Below are positions 10,347-21,480 of a stretch of DNA of 64,000 nt, piece by piece. The stretch comes from Eutreptiella sp. 'Long Island Sound 2002' (taxonomy: Eukaryota; Euglenozoa; Euglenophyceae; Eutreptiales; Eutreptiaceae): NCBI GenBank assembly GCA_964036045.1, contig OZ038381.1, positions 106,893,367-106,957,366 on the forward strand. Direction: 5' to 3'. The translations under genes were made by a program, and so were the position numbers. Under the pieces are notes generated by a model, which did no database searches, was not told the DNA's origin, and saw only the letters and a list, made by a program, of their open reading frames with translations. Position 1 is the first letter of the stretch. The number at the start of each line of letters is the position of its first letter.

Positions 10347-13193
10347 TGAAGCGGTACCCAGAACCTATGGCCCATGGCCCGGAGGCCTTTGAGCCGTCAC
10401 ACCCGTTATGGCCCATGGCCCAGAGGCCTGCGAGCCTTCACACCCGTGCGGAAGCCGTTGACACCGGCTATCCCTGTTCTCTAACCCGTGAAATCTGGAA
10501 TCTGATTTCTAACCAATAAATCGATGTAGAATTACCGTGATTTTATTGTCTTGATCGATTTTCGGGCAGAAATCGGTGAAATACCCGATTTCTACCGCGA
10601 TTTCTAATTGTCGTGAAATCGCCGCCTGATGTCGCCTGTTCTCGCGCCTTCGTCGCTTCTCCGTGGCGAGTTTTGTGATTGACTTTTCTCGAGTACCTGT
10701 GAGGTTGTAAGAGAACTTAAGGGCTGAATCTAGAGGGTATTTGATGTACTTTCATCTGGTGTGTTCACCAGAATTTTTCGCCGTTGCGTTTTCGAGAAAA
10801 TCAGCGCGCAAGGCTTTCCGTCGATCGTGCGAACTCATGCTTCTCAGGGACCAAGAGTTCGCACGGAACCCTACGTCTCCCCCCTATGCCTTTCATCCAT
10901 GCCCCTTTCACGCGGGCATATCATCTTGCTTAGGGAAGCGGGCAATGGCAGTGTTTTAGGCAGCCTATGGGTCTCGCAAACCCAAGTCGTTTGGGTGCGC
11001 AAACGCTAACTTTGCTGCCTTGTGAGCATGAACGTTAATGACCGAACACAATGCTCACAAGACCAAAAGCCCGAGGCCATTTTCGTTTTACGAGCCAACT
11101 CAATGATGGCTCCACGCAATTCAATGCGCACCAAAACTCTATTTTCAAAAGAGGGCAAGTTTTGGTCGAAAATTAGGCCAAAATGGCCATACCCCCGAGG
11201 CTCGTACCCGAAGCCTATGGGGAGTTGAGCCTCGAATCAAGGCAATATGTAAAGTAGAGACCATGAAGGAAATCGTGGATGGCTTGGTTGATTTTTACAA
11301 CCTTGTCTTCCATTTTATATAATTTCGCCTTGTGAGCACGCGTGCTACATTGCCTCTTTGCACACGCGCTCATATGCAAGCACTAATGACACGAGTGGGC
11401 GGAGACAATCTAACCATAGGGTGCATATTTGAAAGCACCTACTATGGGCGTACTCCAAAAGTGTTTACTCATATTTTTGCTCCTCAAGGTCCCAAGGATA
11501 TGTTCATGCCAATATCGCCGATATATGCACTTTTCCCCATAAATAGTGTGCTTCAAGGATTGAGGTGTTAAAAATGCTTTCATTGTGCTTTGAACCTCAA
11601 CCCTTGTTGCAAAAGGGAAGCAAAGCTTCGGTCTACATCCATGCAAAAGCCCGAGGCTCCTTTCTCCTGCGATACGGAGATACGATATTTGGAGGGACCG
11701 CTTTTGGGTGAATTTTGGCCGTTTTGCCCAAAATGGCCACAAACTCCTTCTCCCCCTGATTTCGCCCCCGAGGTTGCGTGCGCCACTTGACCAAGGGTAA
11801 GGGCAATTCGGAGAGGGCACATAAGCCCACGTCGAATGGGGTGTTTCCCCATGTGGCCTCTCCTCTTGATGGGAGAGTTGTGAGTCACCCAATTTGGGGT
11901 ATGTTGCCATTCTGCCCCATACGTGTGTCACCTTCCCCCCAATGGGAAAAATAGCTAGAGGCGACCATGAGGGATGGCAAGTGGCATATATTGGGACCTA
12001 AGTCCCATGTGTCTATGGCATCTATGGTTGAAAGGATCCTCGCCGTGGCCATGGAGATATGGAATCATGAGTGCGGGCCGTTTTGGCCAAATTTCGCTGT
12101 TTTTGCCATTGTATGCCATATTGGAATTACCATATGTTCCATGGGGCACGAGATCTAGCCAGGAGTGAAGTGCGCATATGGTAGCATATGACGAAGGGTT
12201 GAACGCCCTTGAGTTTCGTATTTGCTCCTCTGGCTCATACGGAGTTATTCAACTTTTGGTGCGATCCACGATCCCCACCCTTGCACCGCATGTTGCTTTC
12301 TGCCCCGTCCGTATGGTCATCCCCTCGGTGAACAGTAAGCAGCCGGCGTGACGGCAAGCGACAACCCAGGGCATGGGACCAAATGGGGATATCAAGGGTT
12401 GTGAATCAAGGCTTGGCGCGTCAATATCGCCAAGATTTCCTACCGTGGACGGTCGCCCGAGACGGCTGATTTTGCCATTTTGGCAATCATGACCCCAAGT
12501 GACGAACCCGTGGTGCCCTGATGCCGGGACCTCAGAGGGAACCAGGTTGGGTGAGGGCTTCAGGGAGTTGGTATGCGAAGGGCAAAGGGTCAGTTGCCTC
12601 GTCCCTACCTCTGGCGGGTCCGGACGAGGGGTCAATTTTGGAGATTTTTGAGCTAATATCAGTTTGGGCTGAAACAGCCCATTTTCAGCTACCAACTCCT
12701 AGGGGATAATGGCGGGGCCATATCTCTGACTCAGAGGTAAGTTCGGATATGCCGTTAAGGGAGCATGGGGGGCCACTGTTGGTTGGCCTGGGAGCTACTT
12801 GGTTCCCAGGAACTCGCCTGTGGCTGGGCGGAACAGCCCCCCTATTGGCAGGGTTTCAGGGTCCGGACTGAGCAGGGCATGGGTTGTGTTTGAGCCCCCG
12901 CCCCCACCAGCCACTGTTAGGGTCGGACCTGGGATTGGGATACCAGTTAGGACTGAGTGTCTATTGTCCTGTGATGCACTTATCCCAGTCCAGTCTTAAC
13001 CCCATGTGTACATATCCTGATGTGTTGCTGTACATACTTTTGTTCCCTTGTTGCAGAGTGGCAAGGATCCTGAAACGCTTTGTCACATGACACGAGCGTA
13101 TTGATGCCCTTGTGAGCGTAGTGCTTTGCCTGCCTGCTCACCTGTGCGTGTCACCGCAGCGTCCCGTGGCTGGCCCCCCGTGGGAACGCGTCA
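10347..13193 (+). repeat. Chromovirus 5' LTR (2.85 kb)
   Basis: Begins TGAAGCGGTACCCAGAA and ends GGGAACGCGTCA, with TG...CA termini. It is repeated at 24365-27210. It is unusually long for an LTR. A TATA-like TTATATAA lies at 11315-11322, a plausible promoter. Near the start, the motif GCCCATGGCCC followed by GGAGGCC or AGAGGCC occurs twice, followed by Pro/Thr-free AT-rich sequence. Short ORFs inside (such as 10741-10959) occur in both copies but look like chance. Confidence 0.95.
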
Positions 13194-13665
13194 AAAGCGC
13201 TTCACCGCCGCGGGGTTACCCAGCCGTCGTGTGCCACTCGGGGCCACCAACCCCGAGCAGCGCGGCGCAGCTCGCAGCTCGCAGCGCAGCGCAGCGTCTC
13301 GCAGCGCAGCGCAGCGGCTCACAGCGCCATCCAGCGACAGCGCCGAGTTCGTCACGGAGCCAGCAGCGCCGTCCAGAGCATCGCCCTGACTGCGCCGCGA
13401 CCGTGAAGGAAGTGGACTGACCAGGAGTCCTGCATCAGCGAGTCCCATCGGCCGACCAGCAAGGCCGCGTCAACCACCTCCACAACCACCGGCTGACCAG
13501 CACCAGCCGCACTCCCAGCCCAGTGCTGCAGCACCCGCCTCAACAACCACCACCAGTTCGTTGAGTGGAACGAGTGCACACCAAGGGCCTCAAGACCAAG
13601 TACGCCCCCCGCTGCCATGGTAAACTGGCAAGAAGCGGGTAGGACGTGGCCGCGGCCCCACCCCC
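13194..13665 (+). other. Chromovirus leader with GCAGC microsatellite
   Basis: The region between the LTR and the first gag-like frame. No TGG-initial primer-binding site follows the LTR; the sequence starts AAAGCGCTTCACCGCC. Bases 13259-13331 are a GCAGC-type microsatellite. No gene is visible. Confidence 0.7.
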
Positions 13666-15574
13666 TTGCAGCGCACCTACTGCCTGGGTTGGTTTGGGAC
13701 CAGCACTACCGCCACAGCCACCCCCAGGTGCGAAGGCGGCATGCCCTGGAGCTTCGAGCTCCGCACGGACATCGCCCCCGACCGCCTGCAGGCCGTGGAG
13801 GACTGGCTGCGGGCGGAAGGGTTCGCCTTCTGCTTCCAGCAGAGGCGCAGGAGGACGTGGACCCGGCCGGACAGGCCCGGCGAAGGCCTGCGTCTTGACG
13901 GGATTGAGGAGGACGAGATGCCCAACGAGTACCCGTCGGGCGCCTCGATCAACGTCTCCATGTGCGACATGATCGAGAAGAACTTCCCGGAACCGGGGAG
14001 CGAGCGCAGGCTGCAGGGCAGCAGCAGCGCGTCTCCGGGGAAGGAGAAGCGGTCCGCCGAGGACAGGAAGCGGGACCGGAAGTGGCGGGAGTACCAGGAG
14101 TCCCTGGCCGCCGAAGCCGCCCAAGGCGCCAAGGGCGGAACCCGAGGCCCCCAGTCCCCAGCGGGGCAATGGTGGTCATCACCCCGGCCATGCCACCCTC
14201 GGCGACTTCATCCAAGTCGCCAAGCAGACCAAGGCCAAGCCCCGTCCGCTGCTCCTGAGGCCTCAGCAGGCCCCAGCAGGCCACAGCAGCGACGTGGAGT
14301 CGGCCCACAGCGGGATGATGCCGGCCGACCAGGCCAGCTCCAGCAGCAGCGTCGCTCCCGACAGGGACGTGGCGCGCGCCTGTGAGCGCGCCTGTGGGGT
14401 GCCCTGCAACCTTCGGGTTGCCCGGCAACGGGCCAGGCAGCACAGCGCTGCCGTGGAGGGCGCCGTCGGCATCGCCCAGGAGGAGGCTGCGGAGTGGGCG
14501 CATGGCATGGCCATCCTCGCCCAGACCGCGGCGGTCATTGCGGCCGGACTCACGGCCGTAGCCGCCCATGGGGCAGCAATTGCCCAGGTCAACGGTGAGT
14601 TGGCGGCAGCCGACGAGGAAGCCCGCCTGACGCAGGAGGCCATTGCCTGCAGGGAGGCCGAGGTGAGGGCGCTGGAAGAGGCGCTTGCCCAAGAGAGGGC
14701 AAAGAAGGAGGCGGAGGAAAGGGCCCACGCCGAAGCGACGACTAAGGCCCAGGCGGACGCCGCCAAGAAGGACGCCATCGAGGCCGCGCGACGGAAGGTC
14801 GCTGAGGACAGGGCCAAGACGGAGGCGGAGTTGGCGGCGTTGGAAGCGGAGAAGGCGCGGCTGCAGCAGATCCGGGAAGCCGAGGCGGCTCGGGCCCGGG
14901 AGGAGGCCGAAAGGTGAGCTGCCGCAGCCATCGCTGCCGCAATGGAGGAGGCAGAGGCCAAACTCCGCCGCGAGACTCCCCCGGGAGGATCACGAGTGGA
15001 GACCCTTCGAAAGCTTTGCGAAGGGGACGCCTCCTCCAAGATGACGCTGGACGAGGCCGACACGGGCAGCAGTGGGAGCAGTGGCCCCACCGCCCACCGA
15101 CGGAGGAAGGGTAAGGGGAAGACCCCCGAGAGGCCACGGAGGCCAGCGGGCGGACACCCCCACGACAGTGACCCCTTCTTCACCGCCAGCGACAGTCCAG
15201 CGACAGGGGATGAACGAGGCCGCCGACATCGCCAGGTGGTGGCTTGGACGGGCGGAGGAGGCGGAGACGTCCCCATGGAGCCAGAAGGTGAGGATGAGGA
15301 TCTCCCTCCTCCCTACCGGAGCTCGGAGTCTTCCGAGACCGAGAAGCCCACGTGGGGCGACATGGACGAGGATGACGACATGGACTTCGGCATCACGAAG
15401 AAGCGCCCATCCTCGGACCCACCGAGGCGACCAGGCGGAGGCCCACCGGGACCCCCTGGCGGAGGACCATCAGGACCCCCTGGAGGACGCCCACCAAGTG
15501 GACCCCCTGGAGGCGGACCACCGGGCGGGGGAGGACCCCCTGGACCGGGCGGACCCGGCGGAGGCCCTCCTTGA
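13666..15574 (+). pseudogene. Chromovirus gag N-terminal region, broken
   Basis: This region is read in two frames. 13666-14385 gives an acidic/basic segment (PWSFELRTDIAPDRL early on), meaningful to about 14130. From about 14260 another frame continues to 15574, with an in-frame TGA at 14915-14917. That second part has a long Ala/Glu-rich coiled coil (about 14560-14990), then a basic patch, an acidic stretch (DMDEDDDMDFGI) and a Pro/Gly-rich collagen-like tail (15418-15571). A frame change near 14140-14260 joins the parts. The coiled coil and low-complexity tail fit a structural Gag extension; there is no match to a named domain. Confidence 0.6.
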
Positions 15575-17901
15575 GGACCCCCCGGGGACCCCGACGACCC
15601 ACCAGGGAACGGCGACCCGGATACCACCTGGCGGTGGATTGTCTACCTCCGCAGGAGGGTCCAGTTCCTCGAGCGCGAGGTAGACACGGGCAAGGGCGAG
15701 ATGACTCGCATCTCCGAGGTCGCCGCGCGCGCGCAGAGAGAGTTGGACATCGCCAGGGCCGATACCAGGCAGCTGAACACGGTCATCAGCGGCCTGCAGC
15801 AGAGGCTGGACGCACTGGAAGCCCGTGGGAGCGTCGGCAGCGACCACCCACCCCTGGAGTCTGGCTCGTCGGACGACGGCTGGGGACTCGGACCAGGTCC
15901 AGGCAGACCCCACGCCCCCGGCGGAGCCCCCAGGAGTCGCCCAAGCGCCAGTGCCCCCTCTCTCACCGCCCCCTCTCACCACAGCGCGGGCCGCCGCAAC
16001 GAGACCACCACAACCGCCGTGCTCCACCGCGGACGCCTGTACGCCCCCGACGCCCGGCACCAGCCCCGGTGCCAATCCCAATGGCTGGAGGACGTTATGG
16101 TGGACTCAGGGATGAGGTCCCCGGAGGAGACGTGGAGTGGGACGTCGGCGGAGGTGAGGACCTGGATCTGGACCTGGAGGAGTTCGACATCACCCTGCCG
16201 CGTGGTGTACGACGGGAGGCTGCTGAACGCAGCCGCCGGCGCCGTGATGAGGAGGCATACATGGAAGGAGTACGGCGTGAACATCTGGGTTCAGCGTACC
16301 TGGAGGAACCGCGGCGTAGCCACAGGGATTCCATGGAGGAGATGGACGTGGCGGCCGTGGGAGTCCGTGGGCGAGGCCGATGGGAACCTCGGTCGACCTC
16401 GCGGCCGGCGTTCATGGTCTCTAAGGCCGCGGATGCCGCCGTGTGGGAAGACTTGAAGGACATCAAGCCCCCCATGTACAACGGCAACCCCCTCAACCTC
16501 GACCGCTTCTTGGAGAAGCTGGACGATTGGGGGGTAACCGTTACTGAGGACTTGCATCCCGCTGATGCGGAGAAGTATGTCTTCAAACGGTTCAGGTACC
16601 GCCTGCCGGAAGTGCTCGGAGAGCTATACTTCGTGGCGACCAAGGAGGGTAAAATCAAGACCCTCAAGGAAGCCAAGAAGTGGCTCAACGAGCAGGAGCG
16701 GGTGGACGCTCCGCAGGTGGCTGCCAAGCGGTGGAAGTCCATCAAGCTTGAGCATGATGGACGGGAGATCCGCCTACGGGACTTGCGTGACTTCCGAGGG
16801 AAATACACCCTCTTCCGCCGCAACGTGGAGGATCGGAACGAGGGTGACGAGCAGGCTCGCCTGCTCTCCATGCTGCCGGAAGCATGGATCAAGAGGGTCA
16901 CCAAGGAGGAATCCAAGAGGGCCAAGTCCAACCACACGGTCAAGATGATGCTCCCCAAAGAGTATCATTCGAACGTGGTGGCTTGGACGAGGAAGAACGT
17001 GGCCCGGGGTGTCAAACGGCACTCCCTGCGGAACGCTCTCCTCATCACCGTCTCGGGCGATCGCGAGAAGACCGCGATGTGGCGCCTTGACGAGTGTGAC
17101 TTGAGCGGCCAGACCATCCGTCTGCAGCCCATCCCGGCGCGGATGAGCTGCGACGAGATCCTGGAGTGGGTTGGCGAGGAAGTACTCAAGGAGTACCGAA
17201 ACCTCCACCACACCCGCGGGTTGAGGCCCGGCGACCGCGACGTCAACTACGTTGGCGAGGGACCTGGCGGGGAAGCTGCCATGGACCCAGCGGGAGCCGG
17301 CGGCGATGAGACTCTCGTCGACGATGACGACGACGATGAGCCCGCCGAAGTGGCCGTTTGTGCCTTCGTGGCGAAAACCCTGAGCGCGGGGAGCAAACCG
17401 GGAAACTGGAAGCCCCTGCAGCAGGGTTGGAGGAAGCAGGAGAAGAGGGACCCTCGCCGCATTGGCGACCCTCCGCTGTCCTTTGGGGAGTTCATCCGAG
17501 CTCACCCTCAGGGCTGTTTCGTGTGTTATGGGAGGAAGAAGGGCTTCAACCATGACCACCGAACATGCCCCACCCACAAGGCCGACACGGAGGCTTACAA
17601 GAAGGCGCACGGGTCGAAGAAGCGTGCGCCCGCGGGTATCCGGGAAGCCAAAGTGGAGGTCGGCAAGGACGAGCTGGCCAAGCTGATGTCGTCGGTGGGG
17701 ACCGAGTTGGCCAAGGAGATCCAGGAGATCAAGCAGAACTGGGTCCCCAGGTCGGACAACAAGAACAAGGAGAACAACCAGAACGACCAGAACAAGGACA
17801 AGAACAAGACGACTAGAAAGGAAAAAAGGGGAAGGAAGAAGGGCGTCAATGAGGTTGATGCCGAGGAGACTTCCCCTACTTCCACAATCGACGCCCCCTA
17901 G
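15571..17901 (+). CDS. gag: Chromovirus Gag capsid/nucleocapsid region
   Basis: A 776-codon frame whose first part is probably out of frame: the natural reading through 15575-15830 (coiled coil RELDIARADTRQLNTVISG) and 15880-16080 (Pro-rich) lies in the other two + frames, so there are indels. From about 16080 this frame is coherent. The retrotransposon Gag capsid-like part runs from about 16440 (PPMYNGNPLNLDRFLEKLDD) to 17250. It is followed by an acidic segment and a zinc-knuckle-like Cys-X2-Cys-X8-His-X4-Cys at 17514-17568, which has a longer spacing than the usual CX2CX4HX4C. The tail is Lys/Asn rich. It ends in TAG at 17899-17901, in the same frame as pol. Confidence 0.75.
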   Translation: MRTPRGPRRPTRERRPGYHLAVDCLPPQEGPVPRARGRHGQGRDDSHLRGRRARAERVGHRQGRYQAAEHGHQRPAAEAGRTGSPWERRQRPPTPGVWLVGRRLGTRTRSRQTPRPRRSPQESPKRQCPLSHRPLSPQRGPPQRDHHNRRAPPRTPVRPRRPAPAPVPIPMAGGRYGGLRDEVPGGDVEWDVGGGEDLDLDLEEFDITLPRGVRREAAERSRRRRDEEAYMEGVRREHLGSAYLEEPRRSHRDSMEEMDVAAVGVRGRGRWEPRSTSRPAFMVSKAADAAVWEDLKDIKPPMYNGNPLNLDRFLEKLDDWGVTVTEDLHPADAEKYVFKRFRYRLPEVLGELYFVATKEGKIKTLKEAKKWLNEQERVDAPQVAAKRWKSIKLEHDGREIRLRDLRDFRGKYTLFRRNVEDRNEGDEQARLLSMLPEAWIKRVTKEESKRAKSNHTVKMMLPKEYHSNVVAWTRKNVARGVKRHSLRNALLITVSGDREKTAMWRLDECDLSGQTIRLQPIPARMSCDEILEWVGEEVLKEYRNLHHTRGLRPGDRDVNYVGEGPGGEAAMDPAGAGGDETLVDDDDDDEPAEVAVCAFVAKTLSAGSKPGNWKPLQQGWRKQEKRDPRRIGDPPLSFGEFIRAHPQGCFVCYGRKKGFNHDHRTCPTHKADTEAYKKAHGSKKRAPAGIREAKVEVGKDELAKLMSSVGTELAKEIQEIKQNWVPRSDNKNKENNQNDQNKDKNKTTRKEKRGRKKGVNEVDAEETSPTSTIDAP

Positions 17902-17952
17902 CGGAGCCCCTGCAGCCAAGGGCCCCAGCTAGGGCGGTCGCAGGATGGTGAC

Positions 17953-20550
17953 GTGGGAAGCGCCGAACCATCCCAGTCGGGAGTCGATAAGCACAAAGGG
18001 ACTGCCGCGGGCAGAAGGCCCGGTCCGGCACCCAGTCGCGGAGGCGGGGTGAGGGCAAGTGAAGGCACGAACCCTTGCACCCGTCCGTCCTTCGCGACCA
18101 AGAATGTGTTTGATGTACTACAGGATCTATCCGAGAATATCGGAGGATCACCCGGACCGCACCTGGATGCTGCAGATGGGCAGCCTGAGCCCATTGTCCA
18201 CGACCTGCACCAGTCGCTTGTTGAGCTTCTGGAACGGCGGGAGATCCTGAGCTTGCACGCCGTGCGCCGCGTTGGTCGCGAGCGGCAGTTGCATCTTAAG
18301 GTCCGTGCCTTATGCGGGGAAGTGAAAAAGGTTTTCGACGTGTTGGTCGACACGGGCGCTCAGGTCAGCTTGGTCAAGGCTGGCCTACTTCCGCCAGAGT
18401 GTCTGACCGACAGTCGGAAACCTGTCAGGCTGAAGGTGGCGAACGGCCAGTACATGGTGGGAGGCACGAAGGGGGCGGCCATTGGGCTGCAGTTCGTGAA
18501 CCATCGTGAGCTGAGCTGCCCAGACCTCGGCAAGGAAATCCTCCTGCACGGTCGCTTCTACGAGGCCGAGATGGACTGGGACATGATCGTCGGGTACGAC
18601 TTCATGATGGACACGGACTCCGGCGTCCTCCCGGCCCAGGCCTCCATGACCCTGTACCAGGACGACCAGCTCTCGTGGCTTTCGTCACCTGAGCACCATG
18701 TGGAATGCCAATGGATACACCCCGAACGCAATCAGCTCGAAGTGGCCGCGCTGGACACTGAGCCCACTGGGCCAGCAAACCAGGAGTACGGCGTAATGCC
18801 GGAAGTGGCGAACCGAGTGGTGGCGGACCTGGGAGCGTCGGATCTGGCCCTGGATGCGTTCTCTTCAGGAACCTCCGCCCATCTTCGGGTATGTGAGAAG
18901 TACTGGAGCGCACAGGACTCCGCGTGGAAGAAGCACTGGGGTCCGCATCAGGGCTTGATGTGGATCCATTGCCCTCGATGGGACATTCCAAGAGCGATAG
19001 CGAAGATTCGCAAGGACCGCTCCAAGGCAGTGCTGGTTGTTCCTATGGGATGCACCGAGGAGGAGAGTACCCGACATTGGGTAGCCTCATTGACCAACAT
19101 GACCTTAAACAAGGTCGTCCTACCGGCTGGAGAGAGTGTCTATCAGGACGCTAAGGGACAGCCCATGCCACCCCAGAGATGGCCAACAGAATTCCACTAT
19201 GTGGATGGGGGCCTTGATCAGGCCGACACCACGGACTTCGTCTGTGTCAACCGCATCATAGCAGAGCCATGGAGGCAATGCTTTGCGGTTCCCTCTGTTG
19301 ACATCGAAGAATCGGAATCGGAAGACCCCCTCACTGAAGAGGAGTGGGATCTGGTTCAGGGGTATATGGATCAGCCCTTTCACGACTGGGGAAACCAGCG
19401 TGAGGGCAAAGGCCAGGACAAAGCCTGGTGGGAAGTGGACTCAATCGTCTCCGGTTCCTATGAAGGGAATACCTTCGTTCAGAAGGTGCTGGATCACCTG
19501 TCCAGCCAGGACGAGCCGCCTGGCGGTAACCCACCCACCTACGGCGATCTGTTCCGAGGCAAGACCAGAGATGGCCCCTCTGGCCACCTGGGAAGACCAC
19601 CTGAGCCGAAACCGAGCGGGGTCGCTACACTTCAAGTAAGCTCCGTGGTTCAAGTGCCCGGAAGAGCCAAGGCGGAGTCTGATGACTGCCCCAAGATCCA
19701 GGCATTCAGGGCCAGGCTGAAGCAGAAGTCTGGTGATACCTTCTTCAGCGGTAAGCCTGTGTTTCCCCCACCGGTGCGTGGACCGTATGGCGAGGCCAAG
19801 ATACGACTGAAGCAGGACCCCCGTGTGTATCGTCACCGGGAGTTTGCCGTGAGGGGCGAGGAGAAGAAGGCCATGGAGAAGATCCTCCGCGACTTCATCC
19901 AGAGAGGCTGGCTTGAGCCGTGCCACTCCGAGTGGGCCTCTCCGTGCTTTGTCGTCCCCAAGAAGGTAGCCGGTGAGTGGCGGCTCGTGGTCGACTACCG
20001 CGGCCTGAACGCCCAAACGCAGCACGACAGCTATACGCTGCCCCTCATTGAGGACATGCTGCAAAAACAACACCGGCGGAGGATCTTCACGGTGATTGAC
20101 CTGAAACATGGTTATCATCAGATGCCTCTCGCCGAGGAGTCCCCTGCCTGCACAGCCATGAGCACTCCACTTGGACCTCTCCAGTGGAAGGTGATGCCCA
20201 TGGGCGTTACCAACGGCAATGCGGCTTTTCAGCTGATGCCGGAGAACTTGCTTGACCCGGTGCGTGACTGTGCAGACCCCTTCGTGGACGACGTGATCAT
20301 CGCGTCCGGGGGCCCCAGTATGAGCTACGAGGAGCTCCTGGAGGCACATGAAAGGGACGTCACTCGAGTGCTCGACCTTCTGGTTCGGCACAAACTCACG
20401 GGCAGCAGTGACAAGGCCACCATTGCGGTAAGCGAGGTGGTCTTTGCTGGCCACGTAGTCGGGAACGGGCAGCGAAAGCCCATACCTGGCAAGGTGGCTG
20501 CGATTGAGCACTTGGAAAAGCCCAAGACGGTCTCTGAGCTACGGGCGTAA
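17953..20550 (+). CDS. pol: Chromovirus Pol: protease and reverse transcriptase
   Basis: An 865-codon open frame. The aspartic protease has the DTGA active-site motif at about 18349-18360 (context FDVLVDTGAQVSLVKAG). A linker of several hundred residues follows. The reverse transcriptase runs from about 19780: SEWASPCFVVPKK, RLVVDYRGLN, the first catalytic Asp in FTVIDLKHGYHQM (about 20086-20124), the QWKVMPMGV block, and FVDD at 20281-20292 in place of YxDD. RT copies the element RNA into DNA and the protease cleaves Gag-Pol. The frame is cut by TAA at 20548-20550, inside the normally continuous RT connection (ELRA before it, LGFCNYYSGYI after it). Either this is a nonsense mutation or UAA is read as sense. 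Confidence 0.9.
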   Translation: MGSAEPSQSGVDKHKGTAAGRRPGPAPSRGGGVRASEGTNPCTRPSFATKNVFDVLQDLSENIGGSPGPHLDAADGQPEPIVHDLHQSLVELLERREILSLHAVRRVGRERQLHLKVRALCGEVKKVFDVLVDTGAQVSLVKAGLLPPECLTDSRKPVRLKVANGQYMVGGTKGAAIGLQFVNHRELSCPDLGKEILLHGRFYEAEMDWDMIVGYDFMMDTDSGVLPAQASMTLYQDDQLSWLSSPEHHVECQWIHPERNQLEVAALDTEPTGPANQEYGVMPEVANRVVADLGASDLALDAFSSGTSAHLRVCEKYWSAQDSAWKKHWGPHQGLMWIHCPRWDIPRAIAKIRKDRSKAVLVVPMGCTEEESTRHWVASLTNMTLNKVVLPAGESVYQDAKGQPMPPQRWPTEFHYVDGGLDQADTTDFVCVNRIIAEPWRQCFAVPSVDIEESESEDPLTEEEWDLVQGYMDQPFHDWGNQREGKGQDKAWWEVDSIVSGSYEGNTFVQKVLDHLSSQDEPPGGNPPTYGDLFRGKTRDGPSGHLGRPPEPKPSGVATLQVSSVVQVPGRAKAESDDCPKIQAFRARLKQKSGDTFFSGKPVFPPPVRGPYGEAKIRLKQDPRVYRHREFAVRGEEKKAMEKILRDFIQRGWLEPCHSEWASPCFVVPKKVAGEWRLVVDYRGLNAQTQHDSYTLPLIEDMLQKQHRRRIFTVIDLKHGYHQMPLAEESPACTAMSTPLGPLQWKVMPMGVTNGNAAFQLMPENLLDPVRDCADPFVDDVIIASGGPSMSYEELLEAHERDVTRVLDLLVRHKLTGSSDKATIAVSEVVFAGHVVGNGQRKPIPGKVAAIEHLEKPKTVSELRA

Positions 20551-21480
20551 CTGGGGTTCTGCAACTACTACTCGGGGTATATCAAGATGTATGCCGAGTA
20601 TGCAGCCCCCATGACGACCATGCTCAAGGGCAACCGAGAGGAGACCAAGAAGGGGTCCAAGAAGGCTCTGGTCTGGACAGCTGAGTCCGACCGTGCTTTT
20701 GAGGGGATGAAGCAGGCGCTGCTATCCGCAGTGGGTCTGCACCTCGTGGATCCCGACCGAGGGTTCGTCCTGCGCACCGACGCTTCCGACTACGCCGTAG
20801 GCGCTGTGTTGGAGCAAGTGCTTGACGACGGGAGGCACGTGCCCGTGGCCTTCTGGAGCCGAGTCCTGGCGGAAGGCCAGAGACGGACGTGGACGCCCCG
20901 TGAAAAGGAGGCGTATGCCATCGTCATGGCTCTCAGGAAATGGGCTGGGTACATAGCCCTCCATCCTGTCACCGTCTGCACCGACCATCAGAGTCTGCAG
21001 TCGTGGCACAAGGAGCACGTGGACACCCCCTCAGGTCCCGCCTCCCGACGGGCAAGATGGCATGAGACCTTGGCCAAGTTCGACCTCACGGTTGTGTATG
21101 ATCCTGGAAAGGATAACACCGTGGCAGACTGTCTCAGTAGGTGGGCCTATCCCGCCAGCAAGAGCATGACGGATATCTCTGCCCATGGCGATTAGGCTGA
21201 GATCGCTGAAGCCAAGAGGATCATCGAAATGGAGCGCCTGATTGAGGAGGAGGGTGCTAAATGCTTCGTCGTCATGGCTGCAGATGCCCCCCTCGCGTCG
21301 AGGGTGAGCAGAGCGGTCAGTGTACTCGCCCCTGAGGGAGCTGAGTCCGACAAGCACCTCTTCCCGGAGTCTTGCCTCCAAGACGACTGGACCGACGATT
21401 ACGCCAAGTCTGAGGCCTTTGCGGCCGAGTATAGGGCTGTGACCGACCCTGACGACGGGCACAAGTGGCCAAGGAGCTGA
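20551..21480 (+). CDS. pol: Chromovirus Pol: RNase H and linker
   Basis: Continues the pol frame after the TAA. The RT connection (LGFCNYYSGYI) is followed by the Ty3-type RNase H: the first catalytic Asp in FVLRTDASDYAVG (about 20764-20802), the Glu in PREKEAYAIVMAL, the Asp in VCTDHQSLQSW, and DNTVADCLSR near the end (about 21109-21140). A TAG at 21193-21195 interrupts the frame, which then stays open (AEIAEAKRIIEMERLIEEE) to 21480. There a single-base shift moves reading into the integrase frame. Confidence 0.88.

Noticed and set aside
10741-12709. Conserved short ORFs inside both chromovirus LTRs
   Set aside because: They are duplicated because the LTRs are copies. Differences change amino acids freely and no motif is present.
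13949-15276. Large - strand ORFs opposite gag (259 and 337 codons)
   Set aside because: Shadows of GC-rich gag sequence; the + strand reading has coiled-coil and acidic/basic organisation that explains the region.
16774-17919. 381-codon - strand ORF opposite gag
   Set aside because: Hydrophobic, low-complexity shadow of the + strand Gag.
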